From assembly GCF_014493765.1 (NCBI RefSeq), contig NZ_JACTVJ010000005.1, forward strand, positions 186,001 to 250,000: DNA of 64,000 nt, read 5' to 3'. This document shows positions 32,501 to 40,154 of the stretch, piece by piece. The notes beneath the pieces are model-generated. The model had not been told where the DNA came from. It saw only the letters and a program-made list of their open reading frames with translations, and did no database searches. This stretch comes from Streptomyces polyasparticus. GTDB lineage: Bacteria; Actinomycetota; Actinomycetes; Streptomycetales; Streptomycetaceae. The first letter of the stretch is position 1. Every line of letters starts with the position of its first letter. The position numbers and the translations under genes are program-made.

Positions 32501-34010
32501 GACGTTGGCCGCCCGGGCCTGCCCGCAGCCGGACCAAGGCGACGGGCGGCGGCCACGGCATGCCACCGACGAGGCGGTGCTCGCCGCGGCGCCCGGGGAC
32601 GATGTGTGGGAGGCGCGCGAGGAGCTGCCGTTCGAGGCGAGCCGCGGCTATGCCGCCGCCACGGGACGCAACGGAGCCGATGACGTCCTCGTGGTGAAGG
32701 GGGCGCCCGAGGTCGTCCTGCGGGCCTGCCGCGACCTGCCCGCGCACGCCTCCGAGGCGGCACAGCGCCTGGCCGGCGAGGGCCTGCGGGTGCTCGCCGT
32801 GGCCACCGCCCGGGGCCGCGGGCTCGAAGACCCGCTCCAGGACCTGGAGTTCAAGGGCCTGCTCGCCCTGGCCGATGTCCCCCGCCCCACCTCCGCCGCC
32901 CTTCTGTCGCGGCTGCGGGACGCGGGCGTCCTGCCCGTGATGCTCACCGGCGACCATCCGCGCACCGCGCACGCGGTCGCCGTCCAGCTGGGCTGGTCCG
33001 AGGACACGGAGGTGATCACCGGGGACGAGCTGCTCGCCATGGACCGCGGCGACCGCGCCGCGGCGCTGCACCGGGCGGAGGTCGTCGCCCGGGTCGCGCC
33101 CGAGCAGAAGCTCCACGTCGTCGAGGCGCTGCGGGAAGCGGGGCGGGTCGTGGCGATGACCGGGGACGGCGCCAACGACGCCGCCGCCATCCGCGCCGCG
33201 GACGTGGGCGTCGCCCTCATGACCCGCGGCTCGGCCGCCGCACGGGGCGCGGCCGACATCGTGCTCACGGACGGCGATCTGTCGGTCCTGGCCGACGCCG
33301 TGGACGAGGCACGCGCGCTGTGGCGCAGCGTGGCCGACGCGATCAGCATCCTGATCGGCGGCAATGCGGGCGAGGTCGGGTTCAGCGTGCTCGGCACCCT
33401 GGTCTCGGGCGCCTCGCCGCTCTCCACGCGGCAGTTGCTCCTGGTCAATCTGCTCACGGACATGTTCCCTGCGTTGGCCGTGGCGGTGACGCCGAGCGAC
33501 GACGAGAGCAGCGCCCGGCAGGCGGCGCGGCCGATGGGCACGCACCTTCTCGGCGAGCCGCTGCTGCGGCAGATCCGCCGGCGCGGGGTGACCACATGCC
33601 TGGGGGCGGTGACCGCGTATCTGATCGGCCGGTTCACGCCGGGCACCGTCCGGCGGTCGAGCACGATGGCGCTGTGCGGAGTGGTCGGCGCCCAGCTCGT
33701 CCAGACCCTTGCGGGCCGGCGGCACAGCCCGCTGGTGTGGGTCACGGCACTGGGCTCGGCGGCGGTGCTCGCCGCGCTGGTGCAGACCCCGGGCGTCAGC
33801 CACTTCTTCGGCTGCACTCCGCTGGGTCCGGTCGCGTGGACGGGTGTGATCGCGGCCATCGCTCTCGCCGCCCTGTCGCCCCGCCTTGAACAACTGCCTT
33901 TGGTACGGGGCGCGTTCGAAGCAGGCACGCGCGCGGCGATACGCCCGGGCGAGCTGGGACGGACGGTACGCGACGCTTCGGTGCACGGCTTCGAGGCACC
34001 GGCGGCCTGA
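29532..34010 (+). CDS. Large cation-transporting P-type ATPase (CtpH/CtpI-like)
   Basis: A 1492-residue protein about twice the usual P-type length. The C-terminal half is a full pump: TGES at 799-802, VPEGLPL in the fourth core helix, phosphorylation motif DKTGTLT (D956), nucleotide-domain KGAPEV, hinge TGDGANDAAAIR from 1210, then C-terminal helices with VNLLTDMFPALAVAV. The N-terminal half resembles a degenerate copy in which the phosphorylation loop reads EAGALRG near 365. A Gly/Ala/Asp low-complexity stretch lies at 377-412. Mycobacterial CtpH and CtpI have a similar size. The transported ion is unknown; no heavy-metal-binding domain is seen. Confidence 0.9.
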   Translation: MDFGMPRRLRPASLVGAAAGMTTGALRAAANATAAVGTAAVRVEHVAAGALPGHGPGWRAGSRVHVPLRSSTPGRRRDRLGAAARRAAGRIARHPAIRQVHWDEGLERVVLSLASGADTESVLEEVFQLLAEHGLELTEDVLDEELTHPGDVREVRTAAAALALDAAGVAGAVAGLALRLPASSRLVTAGVTLLRESPRARAALRGRFGRTGRDLVLAAANAAAHGAGQSPVALVLDAALRTGQLAEATARAALFETAHDEVCAPGRRSVGEPGAARPALRVTPAQEYAAAAGAGSGAGAAAALLVKHDLREAAEAVLAGSPKAARYGPAAFGSVLGLGLARDGVLVRDARRLRRLELVDTLVLEAGALRGRDATRTGADAGAGLDPGAGLDAGAGAGVDAGACIGAGARIGTAAETAPVREEPEADPLTEAVLDAARRAGLHVVLTSDPALSEFTSVADEVAPRGRPLERIVSGLHDEGRTVMTVARVPASGDEEVLRGLLAGDIAVAVTDADSAVAWGADVLARGGLTDVWRLVAAIPAARSVGSRSLMLARAGAALSGLMVAAGTRPRSWPALPGTRHAPVNSAASLALFGGLRSAAEVARARPPKPRARVPWHELTVDEAEARLARAAAEPSAVERWRAAAGRRTRATLGSPLLAPARWTLQLTGAVRKELDDPLTPVLATGAAASALLGSVVDALLVVGAMDLNALAGGIQRLRAEQALAGLAAEQKPKARKVAAGTGANGAGAAGPGANGALTTDAARLAPGDRIVLVAGDVVPADARIVEQEGLEVDESSLTGESLPVGKGTGPTPDAPVAERHCMVFEGTTVVAGEATAVVVGTGERTEAGRAATLAARTPPAAGVQARLQELTRKALPLTLFGGAAVSGLAVLRGTGLRRAVSSGVAVAVAAVPEGLPLVATVAQMAAARRLSRRGVLVRTPRTLEALGRVDTVCFDKTGTLTENRLHLVRVATADGTLYGAEDEHTVEVRTLAARACPQPDQGDGRRPRHATDEAVLAAAPGDDVWEAREELPFEASRGYAAATGRNGADDVLVVKGAPEVVLRACRDLPAHASEAAQRLAGEGLRVLAVATARGRGLEDPLQDLEFKGLLALADVPRPTSAALLSRLRDAGVLPVMLTGDHPRTAHAVAVQLGWSEDTEVITGDELLAMDRGDRAAALHRAEVVARVAPEQKLHVVEALREAGRVVAMTGDGANDAAAIRAADVGVALMTRGSAAARGAADIVLTDGDLSVLADAVDEARALWRSVADAISILIGGNAGEVGFSVLGTLVSGASPLSTRQLLLVNLLTDMFPALAVAVTPSDDESSARQAARPMGTHLLGEPLLRQIRRRGVTTCLGAVTAYLIGRFTPGTVRRSSTMALCGVVGAQLVQTLAGRRHSPLVWVTALGSAAVLAALVQTPGVSHFFGCTPLGPVAWTGVIAAIALAALSPRLEQLPLVRGAFEAGTRAAIRPGELGRTVRDASVHGFEAPAA
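30661..30771 (+). repeat. Coding minisatellite in the ATPase linker
   Basis: About 110 bp built from GGTGCCGGT/CTCGATGCC-type hexamer and 18-mer units. It encodes degenerate GAGLDxGAG repeats between the decayed and active ATPase halves. It is in frame throughout, as expected for a length-tolerant linker. Confidence 0.8.
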
Positions 34011-34111
34011 GCTCGGGCGCTTCACCTGCGTCAGCACTCGGTTCGTCCGCGTCCGTTCGCCCGCGTCATCCGGCAGGGTCCACGTCAGGTCGCCCGCGTC
34101 ATCGCTTCGTC

Positions 34112-34402
34112 TCAGCGCTCTCCGCGCGCCTCCGCCCCGCTCTCCCCCACGTCGCCGGCGTCCTCACCGGCCACCCGGCCCACCGGCCGCCCGCTGGGCC
34201 CGCTGCCGGTGGTCGACCCCCGGGTGCCCTCGTCTCCCGGCCGGTCCTCCCCGGGCCGCTCACCGCCGGCCGGCCGGGAGCCCGCGACGGCCGCGTCCTG
34301 CGCGACGTCGCTCTCCCGGGGCGTGGCCGCGGGCCGGGGCCCGGAGCCCCATCCCTTGCGGAGTCCGTCAAGCCAACCGCGCACCTTGGTCGCTGCCTTC
34401 AT
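34112..34402 (-). CDS. Small disordered hypothetical protein
   Basis: A 96-residue ORF beginning MKAATKVRGWLDGLRKGWGS, a short amphipathic basic helix, followed by a Gly/Pro/Glu/Arg-rich tail with no predicted fold (GERPGEDRPGDEG, GPSGRPVGRVAGED). I do not recognise it. Codon positions look Streptomyces-like, but ATG 34402 lacks a good ribosome binding site. It converges with the ATPase gene. It could be a real membrane- or nucleic-acid-associated small protein or a chance ORF. Confidence 0.4.
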   Translation of the reverse strand: MKAATKVRGWLDGLRKGWGSGPRPAATPRESDVAQDAAVAGSRPAGGERPGEDRPGDEGTRGSTTGSGPSGRPVGRVAGEDAGDVGESGAEARGER

Positions 34403-34526
34403 GCCGGCCGGGTACCACGTCCGGCACATCCCACACGGTCGCGCGCGGGGCGCCCGCCGGATCCGTACGCAAGAGACCCGCCGTCCGTACGCAGGAACCC
34501 CACCGGATCCGGCCGCGGAGCCCCTC

Positions 34527-34567
34527 GCTGACGCACCGGAAGTGACGCACCGTCAGCACACTTCCGG
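34527..34567. promoter_or_regulatory. Overlapping inverted repeats upstream of the TTA-containing gene
   Basis: GCTGACG (34527-34533) pairs with CGTCAGC (34551-34557), and CCGGAAGTG (34536-34544) pairs with CACTTCCGG (34559-34567). GACGCACCG is also directly repeated at 34530 and 34544. The two stems exclude each other. The element lies 100-140 bp before the TTG start at 34667. Confidence 0.45.
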
Positions 34568-34666
34568 ATGTACCGGGCACATCGGAGCAAACAAGTTCGC
34601 TCCGCGCTCGTTGTTCCGCCGAGAGTTCACACCGGCACAATCCGGTGGCCAAGTAGGAGGCACTCC

Positions 34667-34939
34667 TTGGATGCCGGCACCACCCTGCTCGGCTCGACCT
34701 TGGCCTGCGTGGGGGTCTTGGGCGCGGCCTTGGTGGCATACCTCGGCAAGCGCGGCGAGAACGCGCTGACCGGATATTCGAGCCTGACGGAGCGATTACA
34801 GGCGGAACGCGACCGGCTCGAACGCCAGGTCGCCGAACGCGACTCCCGCATCGCCGAACTGGCCAGTCTGCACGCGGCCGATCAGACGGAGATCGCCCGG
34901 CTGCGCCTCGACGTACACCGGCTCGGAGGTCCGCATTGA
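34667..34939 (+). CDS. Small membrane-anchored coiled-coil protein with a TTA codon
   Basis: A 90-residue protein with one N-terminal transmembrane helix ([16 protein letters not shown]). A long predicted coiled coil ([20 protein letters not shown], then [20 protein letters not shown]) runs almost to the end. The TTG start is well supported: AGGAGG lies six nt upstream. Codon 44 is TTA (34796-34798), the rare leucine codon read by the developmentally controlled bldA tRNA. TAT, GGA and TTG codons are also more frequent than in neighbours, which hints at transfer. It is 151 bp ahead of the collagen-like gene. The function is not known. Confidence 0.75.
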   Translation: MDAGTTLLGSTLACVGVLGAALVAYLGKRGENALTGYSSLTERLQAERDRLERQVAERDSRIAELASLHAADQTEIARLRLDVHRLGGPH

Positions 34940-35090
34940 TTCCTCCTGTACGACGCCGTGTCCCGTATCCGGGAGGTGCGCCGCGCGCCGCCGCTCCGCT
35001 TCCCGGGAGCGTGGACCACACCGCCCTCCTCCCCCGCGGCGCCCATCGCGCCACCCCCGCTTCGGCTCCCGCCCGCCCCCGGAGGCACCC

Positions 35091-35870
35091 GTGACCAACC
35101 GCATCGAGCGGCTGCTCGCGCTGCGCTGGCGCAAGATCTTCCTCGTCTGCCTCCTGATCGCGCTGTCCGGGATCGCCGTCATCCTGTGGGCCCGTATCGA
35201 CGAGGGCGAGCGCCGGGCCGACCGTCTCGCGCAGGAGGCGACGCGCAGGGGCGAGGCCCTGTCGACGCTCGCCGAGGACGTCCGCACGCTGCGCCGCCAG
35301 GTCTCGGCGGCGGGCGAAACCCCGGCCGCGCCCGATCCGTCGGAGGCGGTGGACGATCTGCTGGCGCGGGTGCGCGTACCGGCCGGAAGCCCCGGCGCTC
35401 CCGGCAGGGCGGGCGCGAGCGGCAAGGCGGGCGCGAGCGGGGCGCGGGGAGAGCGCGGGCCCGTCGGCCCTTCCGGTCCCCCCGGTGCGGACGGTGCGCC
35501 CGGCCCCTCGGGCGATCCGGGGGCCGGTGGCGCCCCCGGACCGGCGGGCGCGGACGGCGCCATGGGTCCGGCCGGTCCCGCGGGGCCGCCCGGCGACGGC
35601 GGTACGAAGGGTGAGCGGGGCGACCCGGGACCGGCCGGACCCGTGGGTCCCGAGGGCGCGCAGGGCCCGCGCGGCGAGGCGGGACCCTCCTGCCCCGAGG
35701 GCTACAGCCTCCAGGTACCGGCCACGGATCCCGATGCCCTCGTATGCCGGCGCGCACCGGCGCCCGCCCCGTCCCAGGCGGCGGCGGTGCTGCCGGTCCT
35801 GCCGGCACTGCGGCGGCGGCCGGCTCCGGGGGAAGGGGATGACGGCGGCGAAGACGTACAGCAGGAGTAG
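35091..35870 (+). CDS. Membrane-anchored collagen-like protein
   Basis: A 259-residue protein with three parts: a single transmembrane helix near the N-terminus ([18 protein letters not shown]) behind a basic start; a helical coiled-coil stalk (~residues 38-95, [19 protein letters not shown]); and a collagen-like Gly-X-Y region (~100-200) with [20 protein letters not shown]-type triplets. A short C-terminal domain holds two cysteines ([14 protein letters not shown]). GTG 35091 has GGAGG five nt upstream. The stalk could trimerise the collagen triple helix on the cell surface. It forms a pair with the preceding coiled-coil gene. Some phage tail proteins look similar, but no other phage gene is near. 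Confidence 0.85.
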   Translation: MTNRIERLLALRWRKIFLVCLLIALSGIAVILWARIDEGERRADRLAQEATRRGEALSTLAEDVRTLRRQVSAAGETPAAPDPSEAVDDLLARVRVPAGSPGAPGRAGASGKAGASGARGERGPVGPSGPPGADGAPGPSGDPGAGGAPGPAGADGAMGPAGPAGPPGDGGTKGERGDPGPAGPVGPEGAQGPRGEAGPSCPEGYSLQVPATDPDALVCRRAPAPAPSQAAAVLPVLPALRRRPAPGEGDDGGEDVQQE

Positions 35871-35940
35871 TGCCGGCAGACGGCAAGCGTGCGGGAGGCC
35901 TGCGGAAAGCAGGGGCCCGAAGACGGGAGAGGTCGCCACC

Positions 35941-35957
35941 CCGCACCGCGGGTGCGG
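35941..35957. terminator. Short hairpin between convergent genes
   Basis: CCGCACC and GGTGCGG pair around GCG, between the collagen-like gene (ends 35870) and the oxidoreductase gene (ends 35967). A second small stem CCTGC/GCAGG lies at 35899-35913. Together they plausibly end transcription from both sides. Confidence 0.5.
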
Positions 35958-35966
35958 CGAGGCCGC

Positions 35967-38270
35967 TCACGGTGCCTTGGAGCGCGGTTCGAGGCGGATC
36001 ACGATGCCTTTGGAGGTCGGTGTGTTGCTGTGGTCGGCCACGCTGTCCAACGGCACGAGGACGTTGGTCTCCGGGTAGTACGCGGCCGCACAGCCCGGCG
36101 GCGTCGCGTACGGGACGAGCCGGAAGCCCGCCGCACGCCGCTCGGTGCCGTCGCGCCAGACGCTGATCACGTCCACCAGGTCGCCCCCGTCGAAACCGAG
36201 GGCGCGCAGGTCGGCCGGGTTGACCAGGAGGACGCGGCGCGAGCCGTGGATGCCCCGGTAACGGTCGTTCATGGTGTACGGGACGGTGTTCCACTGGTCG
36301 TGCGAGCGCAGCGTCTGGAGCAGGAGATGCCCCTCGGGTGTGCCCGGCGCCTCGAAGTCGTTGCAGGTGAACTGCGCCTTGCCGCTGGGCGTGGGGAAGA
36401 CGCCGTCGTTGACCGGGTTCGGCAGACCGAAGCCGCCGGGCTTGGCCACCCGGGAGTTGAAGTTGCGGAAGCCCGGCACGACCCTTGCGATCCGGTCCCG
36501 TATATGACCGTAGTCCGCCTCGAACTCCTCCCAGGGGACGGGCACTTGGTCGCCGAGCGTGCGGCGGGCGAGCCTGCTGAGGATCGCGACCTCGCTGAGC
36601 AGGTGCTTCGACGCCGGCTCCAGCTGCCCCGCCGAGGCGTGCACCTGGCTCATGGAGTCCTCGACGGTGATGAACTGCTCGCCGCCGCTCTGGCAGTCCC
36701 GCTCGCTGCGGCCGAGGGTGGGCAGGATCAGCGCGGTCTCGCCGCAAACCGTGTGGGAGCGGTTGAGCTTCGTGGAGATATGCGCGGTGAGGCGGCAGCG
36801 GCGTACGGCGTCCGCGGTGAAGTCGCTGTCGGGCGTGGCGCGTACGAAGTTGCCCGCGAGCCCGAGGAAGACCTTGATCCGTCCTTCGGCCATGGCGCGG
36901 ATCGCGTTCACCGTGTCCAGGCCGTGCTCGGTGGGCGGCTTGAAGGAGAACTCCCGCTCCAGCGCGTCGAGGAAGTCCTGCGGCATCTGCTCCCAGATGC
37001 CCATGGTCCGGTCGCCCTGGACGTTGCTGTGTCCGCGGACCGGGCACACGCCCGTGCCGGGTTTGCCGATGCTGCCCCGTAGCAGAAGGAAGTTGACCAG
37101 TTCGCGGATGGTGGGCACCGCGTGCTTCTGCTGCGTGAGGCCCATCGCCCAGCAGACGATGATCCGTTCGCCGGCGATGACCCGGTCCCGCAGCTCCTCG
37201 ATCTGTGCGCGGGCGAGGCCTGTCGCGGCCAGGACGTCCGGCCAGGAGACGGTGCGGCGCAGATGGCCGGCGAACTTCTCGAAACCGTCGGTGTGTTCCT
37301 CGATGAAGGCGCGGTTCAGGACCGTGCCGGGCGCGGCCTCCTCGGCTTCGAGCAACAGGAGGTTCAGGGCCTGGAACAGGGCGAGGTCTCCGCCCAGGCG
37401 GATCTGGAGGAACTGGTCGGCGATATTGGTGCCGCGGCCGACGACACCGCTCGGCTTCTGCGGGTTCTTGAAGCGCATCAGACCCGCTTCGGGCAGCGGG
37501 TTCACGGCGACGATCTCCCCTCCCCTGCGCTTGGTCACTTCGAGCGCGGACAGCATCCGGGGGTGGTTGCTGCCCGGGTTCTGGCCCAGGGTGAGGACGA
37601 GGTCGGCGTGGTGGAGGTCGGGCAGGCTCACATCGCCCTTGCCGATGCCCAGCGTCTGGTGGAGCGCGGTGCCGCTGGACTCGTGGCACAGGTTGGAGCA
37701 GTCCGGCAGGTTGTTGGTGCCCAGCGCGCGGGCGAAGAGCTGCAGTACGAACGCGGGTTCGTTGCCGGCCCGGCCCGAGGTGTAGAAGACCGCCTCGTCG
37801 GGGGTGCCGAGAGCCTGTAGCTCCGCGGCCAGCAGCCCCAGCGCGTCATGCCAGTTGATGGGCTCGTAGTGGTCGGAGCCGGGCCGTTTGACCATGGGGT
37901 GCGTCAGCCGCCCCTGCTGGTTCAGCCAGCGGTCGGAGGCCCCCGCGAGCTCGGAGACGGAATGGCGCGCGAAGAACTCGGGGGTGATACGTCGGGAGGT
38001 GGCGTCGTCGTTGGTGTGCTTCGCACCGTTCTCGCAGTACTCGTTGACGTGCCGTTCGCCCGGCTCCGGATCGGGCCAGGCGCAGCCGGGGCAGTCGAAG
38101 CCCTTGGTCTGGTTCAGGTCGAGCAGATTGCGGCCCGCACGCCGCGGGGACGTCTCGGACAGGGAGTACCGGAGCGCCTCGGCGACGGCCGGGACACCGG
38201 CCGCCCACGTCTTCGGCGGCGTGACCCTCGCGTGCTCGCCGCCCGGGTCTGCAGTCGATGACTCTCGCAC
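35967..38270 (-). CDS. FdhF/YdeP-family molybdopterin oxidoreductase
   Basis: A 767-residue molybdopterin enzyme of the YdeP group. The N-terminus has GFDCPGCAWPDPE, a short cysteine motif in place of the full four-cysteine cluster of formate dehydrogenases. The catalytic domain shows FYTSGRAGNEP, NLCHESSGTALH, GQNPGSNHPRM and GVCPVRGHSNVQGDRT. The C-terminal molybdopterin-binding domain has NTVPYTMNDRYRG and HSNTPTSKG. GTG 38270 has GAAAGG eight nt upstream. No electron-transfer subunit or FdhD chaperone is adjacent. E. coli YdeP is linked to acid resistance; the reaction is not defined. Confidence 0.9.
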   Translation of the reverse strand: MRESSTADPGGEHARVTPPKTWAAGVPAVAEALRYSLSETSPRRAGRNLLDLNQTKGFDCPGCAWPDPEPGERHVNEYCENGAKHTNDDATSRRITPEFFARHSVSELAGASDRWLNQQGRLTHPMVKRPGSDHYEPINWHDALGLLAAELQALGTPDEAVFYTSGRAGNEPAFVLQLFARALGTNNLPDCSNLCHESSGTALHQTLGIGKGDVSLPDLHHADLVLTLGQNPGSNHPRMLSALEVTKRRGGEIVAVNPLPEAGLMRFKNPQKPSGVVGRGTNIADQFLQIRLGGDLALFQALNLLLLEAEEAAPGTVLNRAFIEEHTDGFEKFAGHLRRTVSWPDVLAATGLARAQIEELRDRVIAGERIIVCWAMGLTQQKHAVPTIRELVNFLLLRGSIGKPGTGVCPVRGHSNVQGDRTMGIWEQMPQDFLDALEREFSFKPPTEHGLDTVNAIRAMAEGRIKVFLGLAGNFVRATPDSDFTADAVRRCRLTAHISTKLNRSHTVCGETALILPTLGRSERDCQSGGEQFITVEDSMSQVHASAGQLEPASKHLLSEVAILSRLARRTLGDQVPVPWEEFEADYGHIRDRIARVVPGFRNFNSRVAKPGGFGLPNPVNDGVFPTPSGKAQFTCNDFEAPGTPEGHLLLQTLRSHDQWNTVPYTMNDRYRGIHGSRRVLLVNPADLRALGFDGGDLVDVISVWRDGTERRAAGFRLVPYATPPGCAAAYYPETNVLVPLDSVADHSNTPTSKGIVIRLEPRSKAP

Positions 38271-38357
38271 CGCGTCAGCCTTTCGCTCGGTCTCGTCGGC
38301 TCCAGTGAGTCAGAGCCTTGCGCTCGGTCTCCGCTCTCCTCGGGGCCCGGCGTCGCT

Positions 38358-38870
38358 TCAGCCGGTGGGCCAGTGCGGCACCGGCCGTGGCCGGTGGCCG
38401 GCGTGCGGCTTCACCTGGCCGCCGCTGATGGTGCCGCGCCACGCGCCGGTCTCCCTGCCCTGGCCCTCGATGTACTCCTTGAAGCCCCGCAGACCGGCCT
38501 CGGCCTGCCTGCGGACCAGACCGATCGCGTCACCGGCCCGCTCAAGCAGGCCCTGCGGGGCGAATTCGAGGCGGTACGTCACCCGGCAGCGGCTCTCGCC
38601 GAGGGGCTCGAAGCTCACCGTCCCCGCGTGGTCGGGCTCGTCCAGGCTGCACCAGGCCACCAGGTCGTCGGGGCGCTGCTCGACGACCTTCGCGTCGAAC
38701 TCGCGGGTCACACCGGCGATGCGGGTCACCCAGTGCGACAAGGTGGCCTGCGGCCGGTCGACCCGCTCCACGCCGTCCATGAACCGGGGGAAACTCTCGA
38801 ACTGGGTCCACTGGTTGTAGGCCGTCCTGATCGGCACGTCGACCTCGACCGAGCCCTCGATCACGCTCAT
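38358..38870 (-). CDS. SRPBCC family protein (polyketide-cyclase/dehydrase-like)
   Basis: A 170-residue START-like protein. It begins VIEGSVEVDVPIRTAYNQWT and contains FPRFMDGVERV and CRVTYRLEF, typical of the coenzyme-Q-binding/cyclase-dehydrase branch. These small stress-associated proteins occur throughout Streptomyces. A basic Pro/His tail (PHAGHRPRPVPHWP) is probably disordered. It is 61 bp behind the CtaG-like gene and may be the last gene of that operon. The ligand is unknown. Confidence 0.88.
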   Translation of the reverse strand: MSVIEGSVEVDVPIRTAYNQWTQFESFPRFMDGVERVDRPQATLSHWVTRIAGVTREFDAKVVEQRPDDLVAWCSLDEPDHAGTVSFEPLGESRCRVTYRLEFAPQGLLERAGDAIGLVRRQAEAGLRGFKEYIEGQGRETGAWRGTISGGQVKPHAGHRPRPVPHWPTG

Positions 38871-38931
38871 GCCTGGGCAGCCTCTCCGTACGGACGGGGT
38901 GGGGAGTGGCGCGTACCCCGGCGGGCAGGGG

Positions 38932-39723
38932 TCAATCCCGCAGCGCGGCGGCCCCGGGTCGCGCCCCGCCGAGTGCGTGGCGGCGCTCGCGGTGCAGGGC
39001 CCGGCCGCCGGCCGCGTACCACTGGTGGGCGAGCAGCACCGCGAGGGCGATGCCGGTGATGTCCCCGCCGTAGTACATGAGTTGGGAGCCGGCGTGCAGA
39101 TCGTCCGGGCGGTACGCCGTGCCGGGCGGGGCCGTGGCGTACAGGGATTTGGCCAGGACGCCGTGTGCGGCCGAGGCGGCGAGCAGCGCCCCGGCGCGCA
39201 GGGCGGTTCCGGTGCGGTGCCGCACCGGTTCCGCGGCCAGCACCGCGAACGTGAACAGGAGCCCGGAAAGCAGGAGATGGACCGAGACCAGCAGATGCGC
39301 CCACGGCCTGTGGTGTACGGCCGCGAGGACGGGCGTCCGGTACAGCGCCCACAGACTCGCGGTGTGGACGAGCGCGGCGAAGGGCGGCCACATCAGCTGG
39401 GCCGCGGCCCGCGAGCGGACGCAGCCGAGCAGAGCGCGCCGCGGTGCGACGGGCAGGGCGCGCAGCGCCAGGGTGACCGGCCGGCCCACGGCGAGCAGCA
39501 GCGGAGCGACCATCCCGAGGGCCAGATGCGCGGCCATGTGGCCGGTGAACGGCGGCCACGCGTCCCAGGGGGCGGAGAGCGCGGCGACGACGACCGCGCC
39601 GCCCGCGCAGAACGACGCGGTCCGTGCGAGCGACCAAGCGTCCCCGCGCGTGCGCAGCCGGGCCGCCGCGCCCACGTACCCCAGGCAGCACACCGCCACC
39701 GCCCACCCGAGGACCGCCGTCAT
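38932..39723 (-). CDS. CtaG-like cytochrome c oxidase assembly family membrane protein
   Basis: A 263-residue polytopic membrane protein with about seven helices, of the caa3-type CtaG family. Characteristic stretches are FTGHMAAHLALGMVAPLLL, RPWAHLLVSVHLLLSG and the C-terminal YYGGDITGIALAVLL. Histidines in the GHMAAH and HLLLSG helices could bind copper. Members are linked to assembly of respiratory oxidases. It overlaps the DUF2243 gene by 4 bp, so the two membrane proteins are made together. Confidence 0.85.
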   Translation of the reverse strand: MTAVLGWAVAVCCLGYVGAAARLRTRGDAWSLARTASFCAGGAVVVAALSAPWDAWPPFTGHMAAHLALGMVAPLLLAVGRPVTLALRALPVAPRRALLGCVRSRAAAQLMWPPFAALVHTASLWALYRTPVLAAVHHRPWAHLLVSVHLLLSGLLFTFAVLAAEPVRHRTGTALRAGALLAASAAHGVLAKSLYATAPPGTAYRPDDLHAGSQLMYYGGDITGIALAVLLAHQWYAAGGRALHRERRHALGGARPGAAALRD

Positions 39724-40154
39724 CGGCGGCCCCGGGCCCGGACCAGGAGCACCGCACCGGCGATCAGGAACAGGGCGGCGATGGTGTTCCAGGTCCAGTC
39801 GTACGGAGCCAACTCCACGTCGTAGCGGATCCGGTGGAGTTCCAGGACCTTGTGCTGGAAGGTGCCGTCGTACAGCTGGAAGCCGCCGAGCCCGAGGCAG
39901 AGCCCCGCCGACCAGGCGGTCCTCGCCAGCGTGCCGCGGCGTCTGAGGTCCGCGAACAGGAACACCGCGGACACCATCGCCAGCCAGCCGAAGGCATGGA
40001 AGATCCCGTCGGAGACGAGGCCGGCCTCGCTGGAGGCCTTGTCGTAGAAGTGGTGCCAGTGCAGCAGTTGATGGAACACCACCTCGTCGACGAAGGCCGC
40101 GAGCCCGACCCCGCCGAGGACTCCGCCGCGCAGGGACCTTCCGTGCCCCGTCAA
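39720..40154 (-). CDS. DUF2243 membrane protein
   Basis: A 144-residue membrane protein with four helices and the DUF2243 signature: DEVVFHQLLHWHHFYD in the first part and FQLYDGTFQHKVLELHRIRY in the third. The clustered histidines suggest metal or haem coordination. The start is TTG at 40154, overlapping the hemerythrin stop as TTGA, which implies coupled translation. Its constant company with CtaG-like proteins suggests a role near respiratory copper/haem enzymes. No function has been shown as far as I know. Confidence 0.85.
   Translation of the reverse strand: MTGHGRSLRGGVLGGVGLAAFVDEVVFHQLLHWHHFYDKASSEAGLVSDGIFHAFGWLAMVSAVFLFADLRRRGTLARTAWSAGLCLGLGGFQLYDGTFQHKVLELHRIRYDVELAPYDWTWNTIAALFLIAGAVLLVRARGRR

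Noticed and set aside
34667-35870. Prophage tail-fibre region, suggested by the collagen-like protein
   Set aside because: No capsid, portal, tail tape-measure, integrase or lysis gene is nearby, and both proteins have N-terminal membrane helices.
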